From contig UQBG01000001.1 of assembly GCA_900539185.1 (NCBI GenBank), positions 124,001 to 188,000 on the forward strand: 64,000 bases of DNA, written 5' to 3'. The notes under the pieces are model-generated. The model did no database searches. It had not been told where the DNA came from and saw nothing but the letters and a program-made list of their open reading frames with translations. Position numbers and translations under genes: made by a program. The number at the start of each line of letters is the position of its first letter. Positions within the stretch are counted from its first letter, which is position 1. Positions 8,750 to 16,345 of this stretch are shown here, piece by piece. Source of the stretch: an uncultured Clostridium sp. (lineage in GTDB: Bacteria > Bacillota > Clostridia > Lachnospirales > Lachnospiraceae).

Positions 8750-9634
8750 CTATTTCATCACAAAATAACATACAACTGATGCGATTCCCACGATCAGACA
8801 GTAAACAGAAAAGATCGTGAACTTATTCTTCTTTACAACCAGAAGCATCGTTTTAATACAAATATATCCCACGATACCGGCTACCAGCATTCCCGCCAGA
8901 TAGTTCCAGATCACGCCTCCGGTCAGATCCGCCATCGTAAAGTCCTTCAGTTCCAGAACCATAGCACCAAGGATCGCCGGTATCGACATGATAAACGAAT
9001 ACTTCACTGCGAATTCCTTGTTAAATCCTGCGATCAAACAGGCAGTAATCGTGGTACCTGACCGTGACAGTCCCGGCAGGGTTGCAAATCCCTGTGCGAC
9101 TCCCACGATTAAGGAGTCCTTATAGGTCGCGGTCGCTTCTGTCTTATCACCGGCCGTTACCCGATCTGCCAGAAACAATATTCCGGACGTTAATATCAGA
9201 CAAATGCCGGGCAGCAACAGTACCTCCGATGCAGAACCGATCACCTTTTCCAGAAGAATACCCATGATGCCGGTCGGTACGGTACTGATCAGTATCATTA
9301 ATACAAATCTTCGGTACGGCGTCGTCAAAACCGGTTTATATGCGATCCGTTGTTCCTTCTTCCGAAAACAGTTTGCGATCCATCTGCCTGCATTGGACAC
9401 CCACAAACCTACCATACAACAGCCGTTTACAAACAGTTCCTTTACATCCTTCCAGTATACGACACAGATCGCCACTAATGTTGCTATATGTAATAATACA
9501 TCATATAACAGCCCAGTATCTGTGGACACATGGAATATGTTCTTAAAAATAGCCAGGTGTCCCGAGCTGCTGACCGGCAGGAATTCTGTCAGTCCCTGTA
9601 TCAGTCCCATTATAATTGCTTCTATAAAATTCAT
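8750..9634 (-). CDS. uppP: Undecaprenyl-diphosphatase (BacA/UppP)
   Basis: 294-residue integral membrane enzyme that recycles the C55 lipid carrier for peptidoglycan and other wall polymers, and gives bacitracin tolerance. The two family motifs are present: GLTEFLPVSSSGH near residues 14-26, and GLSRSGTT near residue 192. About eight hydrophobic helices are visible. An insert with KKEQR around residue 90 is a plausible cytoplasmic loop. AGGGAGG precedes the ATG. It lies between the TepA-like protease gene and ftsK, with spacings that fit one transcript. Confidence 0.95.
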   Translation of the reverse strand: MNFIEAIIMGLIQGLTEFLPVSSSGHLAIFKNIFHVSTDTGLLYDVLLHIATLVAICVVYWKDVKELFVNGCCMVGLWVSNAGRWIANCFRKKEQRIAYKPVLTTPYRRFVLMILISTVPTGIMGILLEKVIGSASEVLLLPGICLILTSGILFLADRVTAGDKTEATATYKDSLIVGVAQGFATLPGLSRSGTTITACLIAGFNKEFAVKYSFIMSIPAILGAMVLELKDFTMADLTGGVIWNYLAGMLVAGIVGYICIKTMLLVVKKNKFTIFSVYCLIVGIASVVCYFVMK

Positions 9635-9672
9635 GAATCAGTCCTCCCTTTTATCCATTCTGCCATATTCTT

Positions 9673-10356
9673 TTAATGACTGTCCAAGCGCTTGTGTTCC
9701 CGTATTAATCGATGAAGATAGTCCAGTGCCTCATGGATACCGCCTACTGCATCTATCAGTCCTTCCTCCACTGCTTCCTGTCCTACCAGCATGGAGCCGA
9801 TATCCTTCACCAACTGTTCATTATTCATCATGATCTTTCGCAGCCGGTTCTCATCGACATCAGAGTGTGCGACTGTAAATGCTATGATCCGATCCTGCAT
9901 CCGCTCGATGTATTCATAGTTTTGTTTGACTCCGATCACCATGCCATTCATCCGAATCGGATGAACAACCATAGTCGCAGTCGGTGCAATGAAGGAATAA
10001 TCTCCGGATACCGCCAGCGGCACTCCGATGGAATGTCCTCCACCCAGTACCAGATTGACAACCGGTTTATGAATGGAGCTGATCATTTCAGCCATGGCAA
10101 GCCCGGCTTCCACATCACCACCAACGGTATTCAGCAGCACCAGCATTCCGTCAATTTGATCATCATCTTCAATCTCTGCCAATGCCGGAAGCACATGCTC
10201 ATACTTCGTGGTCTTTGTATTGGATGGCAGGCACTCATGCCCTTCGATTTCACCGATTATATTCAGTAAGTGAATCCGGTGATCTTCTTTGTTTCCTTTT
10301 AATGTGATCTGTCCAAACTCACGAATCTGCTTTCCTGTAACCTCTTCCTGTCCCAT
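9673..10356 (-). CDS. ClpP-fold serine protease, TepA-like
   Basis: 227 residues with the ClpP/crotonase fold. The likely nucleophile is Ser109 in GGGHSIG and the histidine is His132 in MVVHPIR, so the core of the catalytic centre is kept. No signal peptide is visible, so it should be cytosolic, perhaps at the membrane. In Bacillus the related TepA gene also lies close to spoIIIE, which supports orthology. TepA has been linked to protein translocation and spore-protein handling. I chose the ATG at 10356, with CGGAGG 5 bases ahead, rather than an upstream TTG at 10374. The target here is unknown. Confidence 0.8.
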   Translation of the reverse strand: MGQEEVTGKQIREFGQITLKGNKEDHRIHLLNIIGEIEGHECLPSNTKTTKYEHVLPALAEIEDDDQIDGMLVLLNTVGGDVEAGLAMAEMISSIHKPVVNLVLGGGHSIGVPLAVSGDYSFIAPTATMVVHPIRMNGMVIGVKQNYEYIERMQDRIIAFTVAHSDVDENRLRKIMMNNEQLVKDIGSMLVGQEAVEEGLIDAVGGIHEALDYLHRLIREHKRLDSH

Positions 10357-10378
10357 ATACGCCTCCGATAACAAAGTT

Positions 10379-10406
10379 TAAGAAGAATCTTTGCAGATTC
10401 TTCTTA
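10379..10406 (-). terminator. Hairpin between the PAP2 gene and the TepA-like gene
   Basis: A perfect 12-bp stem (TAAGAAGAATCT with its complement) closes on a GCAA tetraloop. On the minus strand the T-rich arm continues into AACTTTG, so it could be a weak terminator of the PAP2 transcript. It lies only about 23 bases before the TepA-like start, so it might also act as a leader hairpin. Confidence 0.5.
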
Positions 10407-10459
10407 TAACAGTATATGGACTTTCCATGAAAATATACAGACCTTCTAAGACGTTCAGC

Positions 10460-10936
10460 CTATACGCATCTGCATACAATATAACCGATCGCAATTCCCA
10501 GCAGCAGACCAACCAGTACCTGAATCGGTGTATGTCCGACATATTCTTTTAGTATGGTTTCCGTCCATTTATCCCGGCTGGTTTCATCTAACTTTGCCTT
10601 GATGTCCTCATTCTTTATCAGAATATTCAGTATCGCGCCCTGCTTTCCGGTCTCCAGTCGTACATTCATTGCATCATACATCACTATGATTGCAAATACG
10701 GCTGAAATTGCGAACTCAAATGAGGCAGCTCCGTAATTGATGCAGGCAGCCGTTGCCAATGCACCTACCGTAGATGAATGGGAACTCGGCATTCCGCCGC
10801 CACCGACTACCCGTTCCCAGTTCCACTTCTTTGTCATTGCCAAATTGATCAGTACCTTTAATATCTGTGCCACACACCATCCGATCACCGGTCCTACCAG
10901 CACCGGATTGTGCAAAGCTGCCTGCCATCCATTCAT
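10460..10936 (-). CDS. Divergent PAP2 family membrane protein (YuiD-like)
   Basis: 158 residues with about four hydrophobic segments. The motif GGMPSSHSSTVGALATA resembles the central PAP2 phosphatase motif, and the early GWCVAQILKVL is typical of the divergent PAP2 (DUF212, YuiD) family. PAP2 enzymes hydrolyse lipid phosphates, but the reaction of this divergent group is not established. Its position before the TepA-like gene and uppP, another lipid phosphatase, suggests an envelope role (inference). The start at 10936 has GGGGAG upstream. The preceding gene, the GH94 phosphorylase, ends 52 bases upstream with no clear terminator between them. Confidence 0.82.
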   Translation of the reverse strand: MNGWQAALHNPVLVGPVIGWCVAQILKVLINLAMTKKWNWERVVGGGGMPSSHSSTVGALATAACINYGAASFEFAISAVFAIIVMYDAMNVRLETGKQGAILNILIKNEDIKAKLDETSRDKWTETILKEYVGHTPIQVLVGLLLGIAIGYIVCRCV

Positions 10937-10988
10937 TCTCAGTCTCCCCTAATATCTGTTTCCAGTCCCTTTGTTGCTTTCATGCCTT

Positions 10989-13388
10989 CTACATCTGTAC
11001 CAGAATCTCATTTTCTTCTGCCAGATCCGAAGCGGCTATATAATTTCCTGCCAGTTCTCTGCCATTTACAGTCAATGCCGTAACACCGCTTTCCTTGCTG
11101 TCCGGATTCTTTACCGTAATGTGAAGCTTCTTACCGCGGAAGGTCTTCTCAATCTTAAATTCCTTCCAGTCAGATGGAATTGCCGGATCAATCCGGAGTC
11201 CGTCAAAGTCCGGACGCATACCCAGAATACCTTCTACACAACCGACCATAACCGTAGATGCTGTACCGGTCAACCAGTGTACATGCGCTCTTCCTTCAAA
11301 CGGACTGTCTACACTCTCTGTAAACTGTCCATGGCAGTATGGCTCCAGCTTCCGGATCTCTGCCCGATCATTCATAGATGCCGGTGAACTCTCTTCAAAA
11401 TACTCAAACGCACGGTTTCCATGCCCCATCAGTGCCTCTGCCAGTATGATCCAGCCCTGTGGCTGTGAGAAAATACCGCCATTTTCCTTTGTAGATGGAT
11501 TAAATAACAGCATCAATGCTCCGTCAAATGCATGATCGACATAGGATGGTGCCATCAAACGTACACCGTACTGTGTATTCAGTTCGCGATGAACAGACTC
11601 CAATGCCAGTTCTGCCTGTTCCTTGCTGGCCAGTCCGCTGATCACTGCCCATGACTGTGGATTCAGCCACATATTTGCTTCCGGATCCTTTCTGGAACCG
11701 ATGACCTGTCCATCCTCTTTGAAACCTCGGATGTAACGATCCTCTTCCCAGCACAGATTCTGAAGGGCATCCTCCAGATCCTTCTGAATCTTTTCGATGT
11801 ATGCAACATACTCTGTATCCTGCTTATCTCCTGCCAGCTTCTTCATCATGCTCATTGCATAGTATAACTGCATGGCAACGAATGTGGACTCACCCAATTT
11901 ACCCAGACGCAGGCAGTCATTCCAGTCTGCATGCAGACCTGCCGGCATCTGATGATTTCCCAAATGATTCATGGAGAAGTCGATCGCACGCTTTAAGTGG
12001 TCATATACCGTTCCCTCACCACCGTTTGCATACAGGATCACTTCATCCAAAAACTCTTTATTTCCAGACTCTGCAATGTACTTATATACAGTTGGGAACA
12101 GCCACAGTGCATCATCTGCCCGATATGCCGGATGTCCGGTTGCCCGTACATAAGACTCATCATCCGGGGTATCCTCATGTCCCGCATTGTGATCAAACTT
12201 TACCAGAGGAAGCCCGGCGCCATTATCTACCTGTGCAGACAGCATAAACCGGATCTTCTCAACCGCCATCTCCGGTGCCAGATGAATAATACCCTGTATA
12301 TCCTGCACCGTATCCCGATATCCATATCCGTTTCGCAGTCCACAGTACGTAAAGGAGGCTGCTCTGGACCAGATAAAGGTCATAAAGCACTGATATGCAT
12401 TCCAGGTATTGATCATATTATTAAAGGATGCACTCGGTGTCTGTACCTGCAGATTCTCCAGCTTTCCATGCCAGTAGCTCTTTAACTCTGCCAGCTCGGA
12501 AGCACATACCTTCGTAACATCCTGATACTCTGCAAGGATTGCATCTGCTTCTTCCTCTTTCTTCTCGCCGAGGATAAATACCAGTTCCTTTGTCTCGCCC
12601 GGTGCCAGCTCCAGTACGGTCTGCAATGCACCACATGCATTCTCATTATAATTTAACTGATCTCCGCAGCTTCCTGCCTCGACTGCCACAGGATTGCCAT
12701 ACCCATGATACTGTCCGATAAAGCTCTCCTTATCACCACAGTAGGATGCAACCGGCTGTCCTGCCAGTCCAAAGAATCTGGCCGTGCTGTTACTTCCATT
12801 AATGGAATGGCGGTTCACATTCTCATTGATCATCTGAAGAATCTTGTTATTTCTGTAGTATGTTCTTGTAATAAACAGTGTATACTGCAGATTTACCTGA
12901 TCCTGCTCATAGTTTCCTTCATTGGTAAACTCGCAGTATCCAAATACCGAGATCTTTCTAGGCTTCTCTGAGCGGTTCGTTACCTTCAGATTCCATACCT
13001 CATAGGTCTTGTTCAGCGGAACATAGTAAAGTGCCTCTGAATGGATCCCCGCATAGTCTGCATGCATATCAGTATAAGAGGTACCATGATGGCATTCACT
13101 CTTATAGTCCTTCAGATCCTTTCCGACCGGCTGCCAAGAAGCTGACCAGTAGTCCTGTGTCTCATCATCCCGCAGATATATATATCTACCCGGCTGATCA
13201 AAGCTGTTAAAGATATATCGAATAATTCTTCCGTTCGCTCCACTCTTTACAAAGCTGTAGCCACCTGCATTGTTCGATATAATCGCACCATATTCCGGCG
13301 ACCCCAGATAGTTCGCCCATGGTGCCGGAGTATCCGGTCTGGTAATGACATATTCCTTATTTGTCTCATCAAAATAGCCGTAGTTCAT
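10989..13388 (-). CDS. Glycoside hydrolase family 94 disaccharide phosphorylase
   Basis: 799 residues, the size of cellobiose and N,N'-diacetylchitobiose phosphorylases (about 800). The N terminus NYGYFDETNKEYVITRP and the block WANYLG..AGGYSF are family hallmarks, and ADWNDCL holds the catalytic aspartate. These enzymes split a beta-disaccharide with phosphate to give a sugar 1-phosphate, saving ATP. The RPDxPAPW and LRDD/DYWSxSWQPV segments look closer to the diacetylchitobiose type than to classic cellobiose phosphorylase, so I leave the substrate open. There is no signal peptide, so it acts inside the cell. The ATG at 13388 has AAAGGAG ahead; a longer upstream frame runs through the promoter and is rejected. 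No sugar transporter is adjacent. Confidence 0.9.
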   Translation of the reverse strand: MNYGYFDETNKEYVITRPDTPAPWANYLGSPEYGAIISNNAGGYSFVKSGANGRIIRYIFNSFDQPGRYIYLRDDETQDYWSASWQPVGKDLKDYKSECHHGTSYTDMHADYAGIHSEALYYVPLNKTYEVWNLKVTNRSEKPRKISVFGYCEFTNEGNYEQDQVNLQYTLFITRTYYRNNKILQMINENVNRHSINGSNSTARFFGLAGQPVASYCGDKESFIGQYHGYGNPVAVEAGSCGDQLNYNENACGALQTVLELAPGETKELVFILGEKKEEEADAILAEYQDVTKVCASELAELKSYWHGKLENLQVQTPSASFNNMINTWNAYQCFMTFIWSRAASFTYCGLRNGYGYRDTVQDIQGIIHLAPEMAVEKIRFMLSAQVDNGAGLPLVKFDHNAGHEDTPDDESYVRATGHPAYRADDALWLFPTVYKYIAESGNKEFLDEVILYANGGEGTVYDHLKRAIDFSMNHLGNHQMPAGLHADWNDCLRLGKLGESTFVAMQLYYAMSMMKKLAGDKQDTEYVAYIEKIQKDLEDALQNLCWEEDRYIRGFKEDGQVIGSRKDPEANMWLNPQSWAVISGLASKEQAELALESVHRELNTQYGVRLMAPSYVDHAFDGALMLLFNPSTKENGGIFSQPQGWIILAEALMGHGNRAFEYFEESSPASMNDRAEIRKLEPYCHGQFTESVDSPFEGRAHVHWLTGTASTVMVGCVEGILGMRPDFDGLRIDPAIPSDWKEFKIEKTFRGKKLHITVKNPDSKESGVTALTVNGRELAGNYIAASDLAEENEILVQM

Positions 13389-13442
13389 GCTGTATTCTCC
13401 TTTATATCTTATAATTTTATGTACAATAGCCCACACTGCTAT

Positions 13443-13471
13443 ATTATAGCAAAAAAGCTCACTGCCCGCAA
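13443..13471 (-). promoter_or_regulatory. Promoter for the GH94 gene, embedded in the pnp terminator
   Basis: -35 TTGCGG (13466-13471), 17-base spacer, and -10 TATAAT (13443-13448) preceded by TGC. The -35 lies in the inner part of the pnp terminator hairpin. The -10 sits in a short palindrome, GCTAT-AAT-ATAGC. Confidence 0.65.
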
Positions 13472-13486
13472 GGGACAATGAGCTTT
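13451..13486 (-). terminator. Intrinsic terminator of pnp
   Basis: The arms AAAGCTCA and TGAGCTTT with an inner TGTCCC/GGGCAG wobble stem form a hairpin that runs into six T residues on the minus strand, about 40 bases after the pnp stop. Confidence 0.85.
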
Positions 13487-13525
13487 CATAATTATTTCCT
13501 ATCCATTCTATATGCAGACGTTACT

Positions 13526-15616
13526 TTATACTTCCGGTGCTGCATCCTTCAGGCTCAGGCTGATCTTGCCCATCTCTACGCCAATACACTTCACGCGAAC
13601 CTTATCTCCGATATTTACAACATCTTCAACCTTCTCTACACGTTCCTTTGCCAGCTTAGAAATATGGATCATACCATCCTTATTCGGAGACAGTTCTACA
13701 AACGCACCATAAGGCATGATTCTTACAACCGTTCCCTCATAAGTTTTACCTACCTCGATCGGATCTACGATAGAATGAATGATCTGCATTGCACGATCGA
13801 TACCTGCCCGTTCAATACCACAGATATATACGGTTCCGTCATCATCAATATCGATCTTAACACCGGTCTCATCAATGATTGCATTGATCGTCTTACCCTT
13901 CTGACCAATGATCTCACCGATCTTATCCGGATCTACCTTCATCTGCTCGATCTTTGGTGCATATTCTCCAACAGTCGGACGAGGCTCGGAAATAGTCGGC
14001 TTCATACAAGTATCCATAATGAACAGTCGTGCTTCTCTGGTTCTTGCGATTGCCTCTTCTACGATCGGACGTGTCAGACCATGGATCTTAATATCCATCT
14101 GGATTGCTGTAATACCCTCGGTTGTTCCGGTTACCTTGAAGTCCATATCACCGAAGAAGTCTTCCAGGCCCTGAATATCTGTCAGAACGATATAATCATC
14201 ATCGGTATCACCGGTTACCAGACCACAGGAAATACCTGCTACCATAGCCTTGATCGGAACACCGGCTGCCATCAGTGACATACAAGAAGAACAGGTCGAT
14301 GCCATAGAAGTTGAACCATTAGATTCAAATGTCTCAGATACCGTACGGATCGCATATGGGAATTCTTCCTCACTCGGAATAACTGGAAGAAGTGCTCTCT
14401 CTGCCAATGCACCATGTCCGATCTCACGACGTCCCGGACCTCTGGATGGCTTTGTCTCACCTACCGAGTAAGATGGGAAATTATAGTGGTGCATATAACG
14501 CTTACTGGTCTCGTTCGGATCCAGACCATCAATCTTCTGAATCTCAGAAAGCGGTGCCAGTGTACATACATTACAGATCTGTGTCTGTCCACGCGTGAAC
14601 ATAGCGGAACCATGAACTCTAGGAATAATATCAACTTCCGCAGACAGTGGACGGATCTGGTTGATTGCACGACCATCCGGACGCTTATGATCCTTTAAGA
14701 TCATCTTACGAACCGTCTTCTTCTGATACTGGTAAATTGCTTCACCCAAAACAGCCAGCCATTCTTCCTTATCCGCAAAGGCTTCTTCTAACTTTGCTGT
14801 GATCTGACGGATATTTTCTTCTCTTACCTGCTTCACATCGGTAAAGACCGCTGCTTCCATCTCTTCCGGAGTTACAATCTCCTTCATAGCCTCAAACAAT
14901 TCAGCTGGAACTGCACAACTGATATACTCATGCTTTGGCTTTCCAACCTCAGCAACGATCTGATTAATAAATGCAATGATCGTCTGGTTGATCTCATGTG
15001 CCTTATAAATAGCCTCAATCATCTTAGCCTCCGGTACAATATTCGCACCGGCTTCGATCATAATTACCTTTTCACTGGTAGATGCAACCGTTAACTGTAA
15101 GTCGCCTTCCTTCCACTGCTTCTGGGACGGATTTACGATGAACGCTCCGTCGATCAGACCGATCTGAGTCATCGCACACGGACCATCAAACGGAATATCG
15201 GAGATGCAGGTTGCGATTGATGCACCCAGCATTGCCACCAGCTCCGGACGGCACTCCGGATCAACGGACATAACCATATTATTCAAAGTAACGTCATTTC
15301 TATAATCCTTCGGGAATAACGGACGCATCGGACGGTCAATAACACGAGATGTCAGGATGGCATTTTCAGATGCCTTTCCCTCTCTCTTATTAAATCCTCC
15401 CGGAATCTTTCCAACCGCATACATCTTTTCTTCATACTCTACGCTCAATGGGAAGAAGTCGATTCCCTCTCTTGGCTTCTCAGAAGCAGTTGCTGTAGAC
15501 AGTACAACGGTATCTCCGTAATGCATAAATGCACAACCGTTTGCCTGAGCACCTACACGACCAACATCCACACGAAGTGTTCTGCCGGCCAGTTCCATCG
15601 TGAATTGCTTATACAT
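13526..15616 (-). CDS. pnp: Polyribonucleotide nucleotidyltransferase (PNPase)
   Basis: 696 residues, the usual length. PNPase is a trimeric phosphorolytic 3'-5' exoribonuclease in mRNA turnover. The order is two RNase PH domains (first about 1-220, second about 310-545, including FTRGQTQ and GPGRREIGHGALAERAL), a KH domain with GEIIGQKGKTINAI near residue 560, and an S1 domain at 620-690 (GTVVRIMPYGAFVEL). Two ATGs are close together; I take the one at 15616, because GGAG is 8 bases upstream, against 2 bases for the ATG at 15622. The leader contains a 75-nt hairpin that may mediate autocontrol. rpsO often sits directly beside pnp; here two plus-strand genes separate them. Confidence 0.97.
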   Translation of the reverse strand: MYKQFTMELAGRTLRVDVGRVGAQANGCAFMHYGDTVVLSTATASEKPREGIDFFPLSVEYEEKMYAVGKIPGGFNKREGKASENAILTSRVIDRPMRPLFPKDYRNDVTLNNMVMSVDPECRPELVAMLGASIATCISDIPFDGPCAMTQIGLIDGAFIVNPSQKQWKEGDLQLTVASTSEKVIMIEAGANIVPEAKMIEAIYKAHEINQTIIAFINQIVAEVGKPKHEYISCAVPAELFEAMKEIVTPEEMEAAVFTDVKQVREENIRQITAKLEEAFADKEEWLAVLGEAIYQYQKKTVRKMILKDHKRPDGRAINQIRPLSAEVDIIPRVHGSAMFTRGQTQICNVCTLAPLSEIQKIDGLDPNETSKRYMHHYNFPSYSVGETKPSRGPGRREIGHGALAERALLPVIPSEEEFPYAIRTVSETFESNGSTSMASTCSSCMSLMAAGVPIKAMVAGISCGLVTGDTDDDYIVLTDIQGLEDFFGDMDFKVTGTTEGITAIQMDIKIHGLTRPIVEEAIARTREARLFIMDTCMKPTISEPRPTVGEYAPKIEQMKVDPDKIGEIIGQKGKTINAIIDETGVKIDIDDDGTVYICGIERAGIDRAMQIIHSIVDPIEVGKTYEGTVVRIMPYGAFVELSPNKDGMIHISKLAKERVEKVEDVVNIGDKVRVKCIGVEMGKISLSLKDAAPEV

Positions 15617-15643
15617 CTTCATTTCTCCTTTTATTTTGAATTT

Positions 15644-15718
15644 TGTATAAGACGCCGAAACAACTAAAAAACGCACTCCGGGAATGCCCTTTTTAGAAGT
15701 CTCGGTCGTTGTCTTACA
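15644..15718 (-). promoter_or_regulatory. Long stem-loop in the pnp mRNA leader
   Basis: In the pnp 5' UTR the RNA can fold into one long interrupted hairpin. From the outside in, the pairs are TGTAAGAC with GTCTTA-TA-CA, CCGAGAC with GTTTCGG, CTAAAAA with TTTTTTAG, and GCATTC with GAGTGC around a CCG loop. The distal part plus the T-run also resembles an intrinsic terminator, so it could attenuate. In E. coli a long pnp leader hairpin is cut by RNase III and gives autogenous control; a similar role here is inference. Confidence 0.7.
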
Positions 15719-15729
15719 CAATCATTGCT

Positions 15730-15758
15730 ATTTTAGCACAAAAACGTGATTTTTTCAA
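15730..15758 (-). promoter_or_regulatory. Sigma-A promoter of pnp
   Basis: -35 TTGAAA (15753-15758), 17-base spacer, and -10 TAAAAT (15730-15735) with the extended element TGC. The predicted start lies just upstream of the leader hairpin. Confidence 0.8.
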
Positions 15759-15764
15759 GAAAAT

Positions 15765-15779
15765 TTGTCATCCTGACAA
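15765..15779. promoter_or_regulatory. Palindrome between divergent pnp and phasin-like promoters
   Basis: TTGTCA-TCC-TGACAA, a perfect inverted repeat with 6-bp arms, ends 7 bases upstream of the pnp -35. It has the form of a repressor or activator site; no binder is known. Confidence 0.4.
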
Positions 15780-15833
15780 TTTTGTGCTTGTATAGAATCG
15801 ATTGTTTATCAATATATTCTTCCATCCCCGGTG

Positions 15834-15862
15834 TTGACTTCATTTTGGTGCGGATTTACAAT
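15834..15862 (+). promoter_or_regulatory. Promoter of the phasin-like/UbiB-kinase pair
   Basis: -35 TTGACT (15834-15839), 17-base spacer and -10 TACAAT (15857-15862), followed by an AT-dinucleotide run. It drives the plus-strand pair starting at 15915. Confidence 0.75.
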
Positions 15863-15914
15863 ATATATATGATACTTTTGACTCGTATAAGCGATTATTA
15901 AAGGAGGAATCATT

Positions 15915-16325
15915 ATGATTTTAACAGATAGTATGAAAAAGATCATGTTGGCAGGAATCGGTGCCGTTGCCGTGACTGCAGAAAAGTCCAAGGACATCAT
16001 TGACGAACTGGTGACCAAAGGAGAACTGACTGTAGAACAGGGCAAAGTATTAAACGAGGAGCTGAAGCACAAGGTAAAAGAAACTATCAAGGATAACGTA
16101 CAGGTACAGGTGATCCATACCGACTCCAACCAGACACCAAAAGCAGAGGCGGTTCTCTCCCATATGGAGCACTATTCTCCGGAAGAGCTGGCTGCCATCC
16201 AGAAAAAGCTGGAAGAACTGGCTGCAAAATCATCCAGACCGGAAGCTGCTTCTTCTGAGCCGGCGGCTTCAGAAATAACCACTCCCGAAACCGAGGCTCC
16301 GGCTGCTACGATTGAGATCCAATAA
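15915..16325 (+). CDS. Phasin-like small helical protein
   Basis: 136 residues. An N-terminal amphipathic segment (LTDSMKKIMLAGIGAVAVTA) is followed by a helical, charged region to about residue 95, then an Ala/Pro/Glu/Thr-rich tail. This pattern matches the small proteins labelled phasin-family or PHA-granule regulator in Firmicutes, which usually sit next to an ABC1/UbiB kinase, as here (20 bases ahead). No PHA synthase is visible in the window, so a polyester role is not supported. A membrane- or lipid-surface role together with the kinase is more plausible (inference). GGAGGAA precedes the ATG. Confidence 0.7.
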   Translation: MILTDSMKKIMLAGIGAVAVTAEKSKDIIDELVTKGELTVEQGKVLNEELKHKVKETIKDNVQVQVIHTDSNQTPKAEAVLSHMEHYSPEELAAIQKKLEELAAKSSRPEAASSEPAASEITTPETEAPAATIEIQ

Positions 16326-16345
16326 TCAAACGAACAGGAGTTACC

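Noticed and set aside
13389..13478. Extra 30 codons at the GH94 N terminus
   Set aside because: They run through the promoter and the pnp terminator. The ATG at 13388 has a proper RBS and matches the family start.
13478..14278. 266-codon plus-strand frame opposite pnp
   Set aside because: It is antisense to a highly conserved gene, begins in its terminator, and has no RBS or recognisable domain.
15622..15721. Extra 33 codons at the pnp N terminus
   Set aside because: They would translate the leader hairpin. No RBS precedes them, and PNPase begins at MYKQF.
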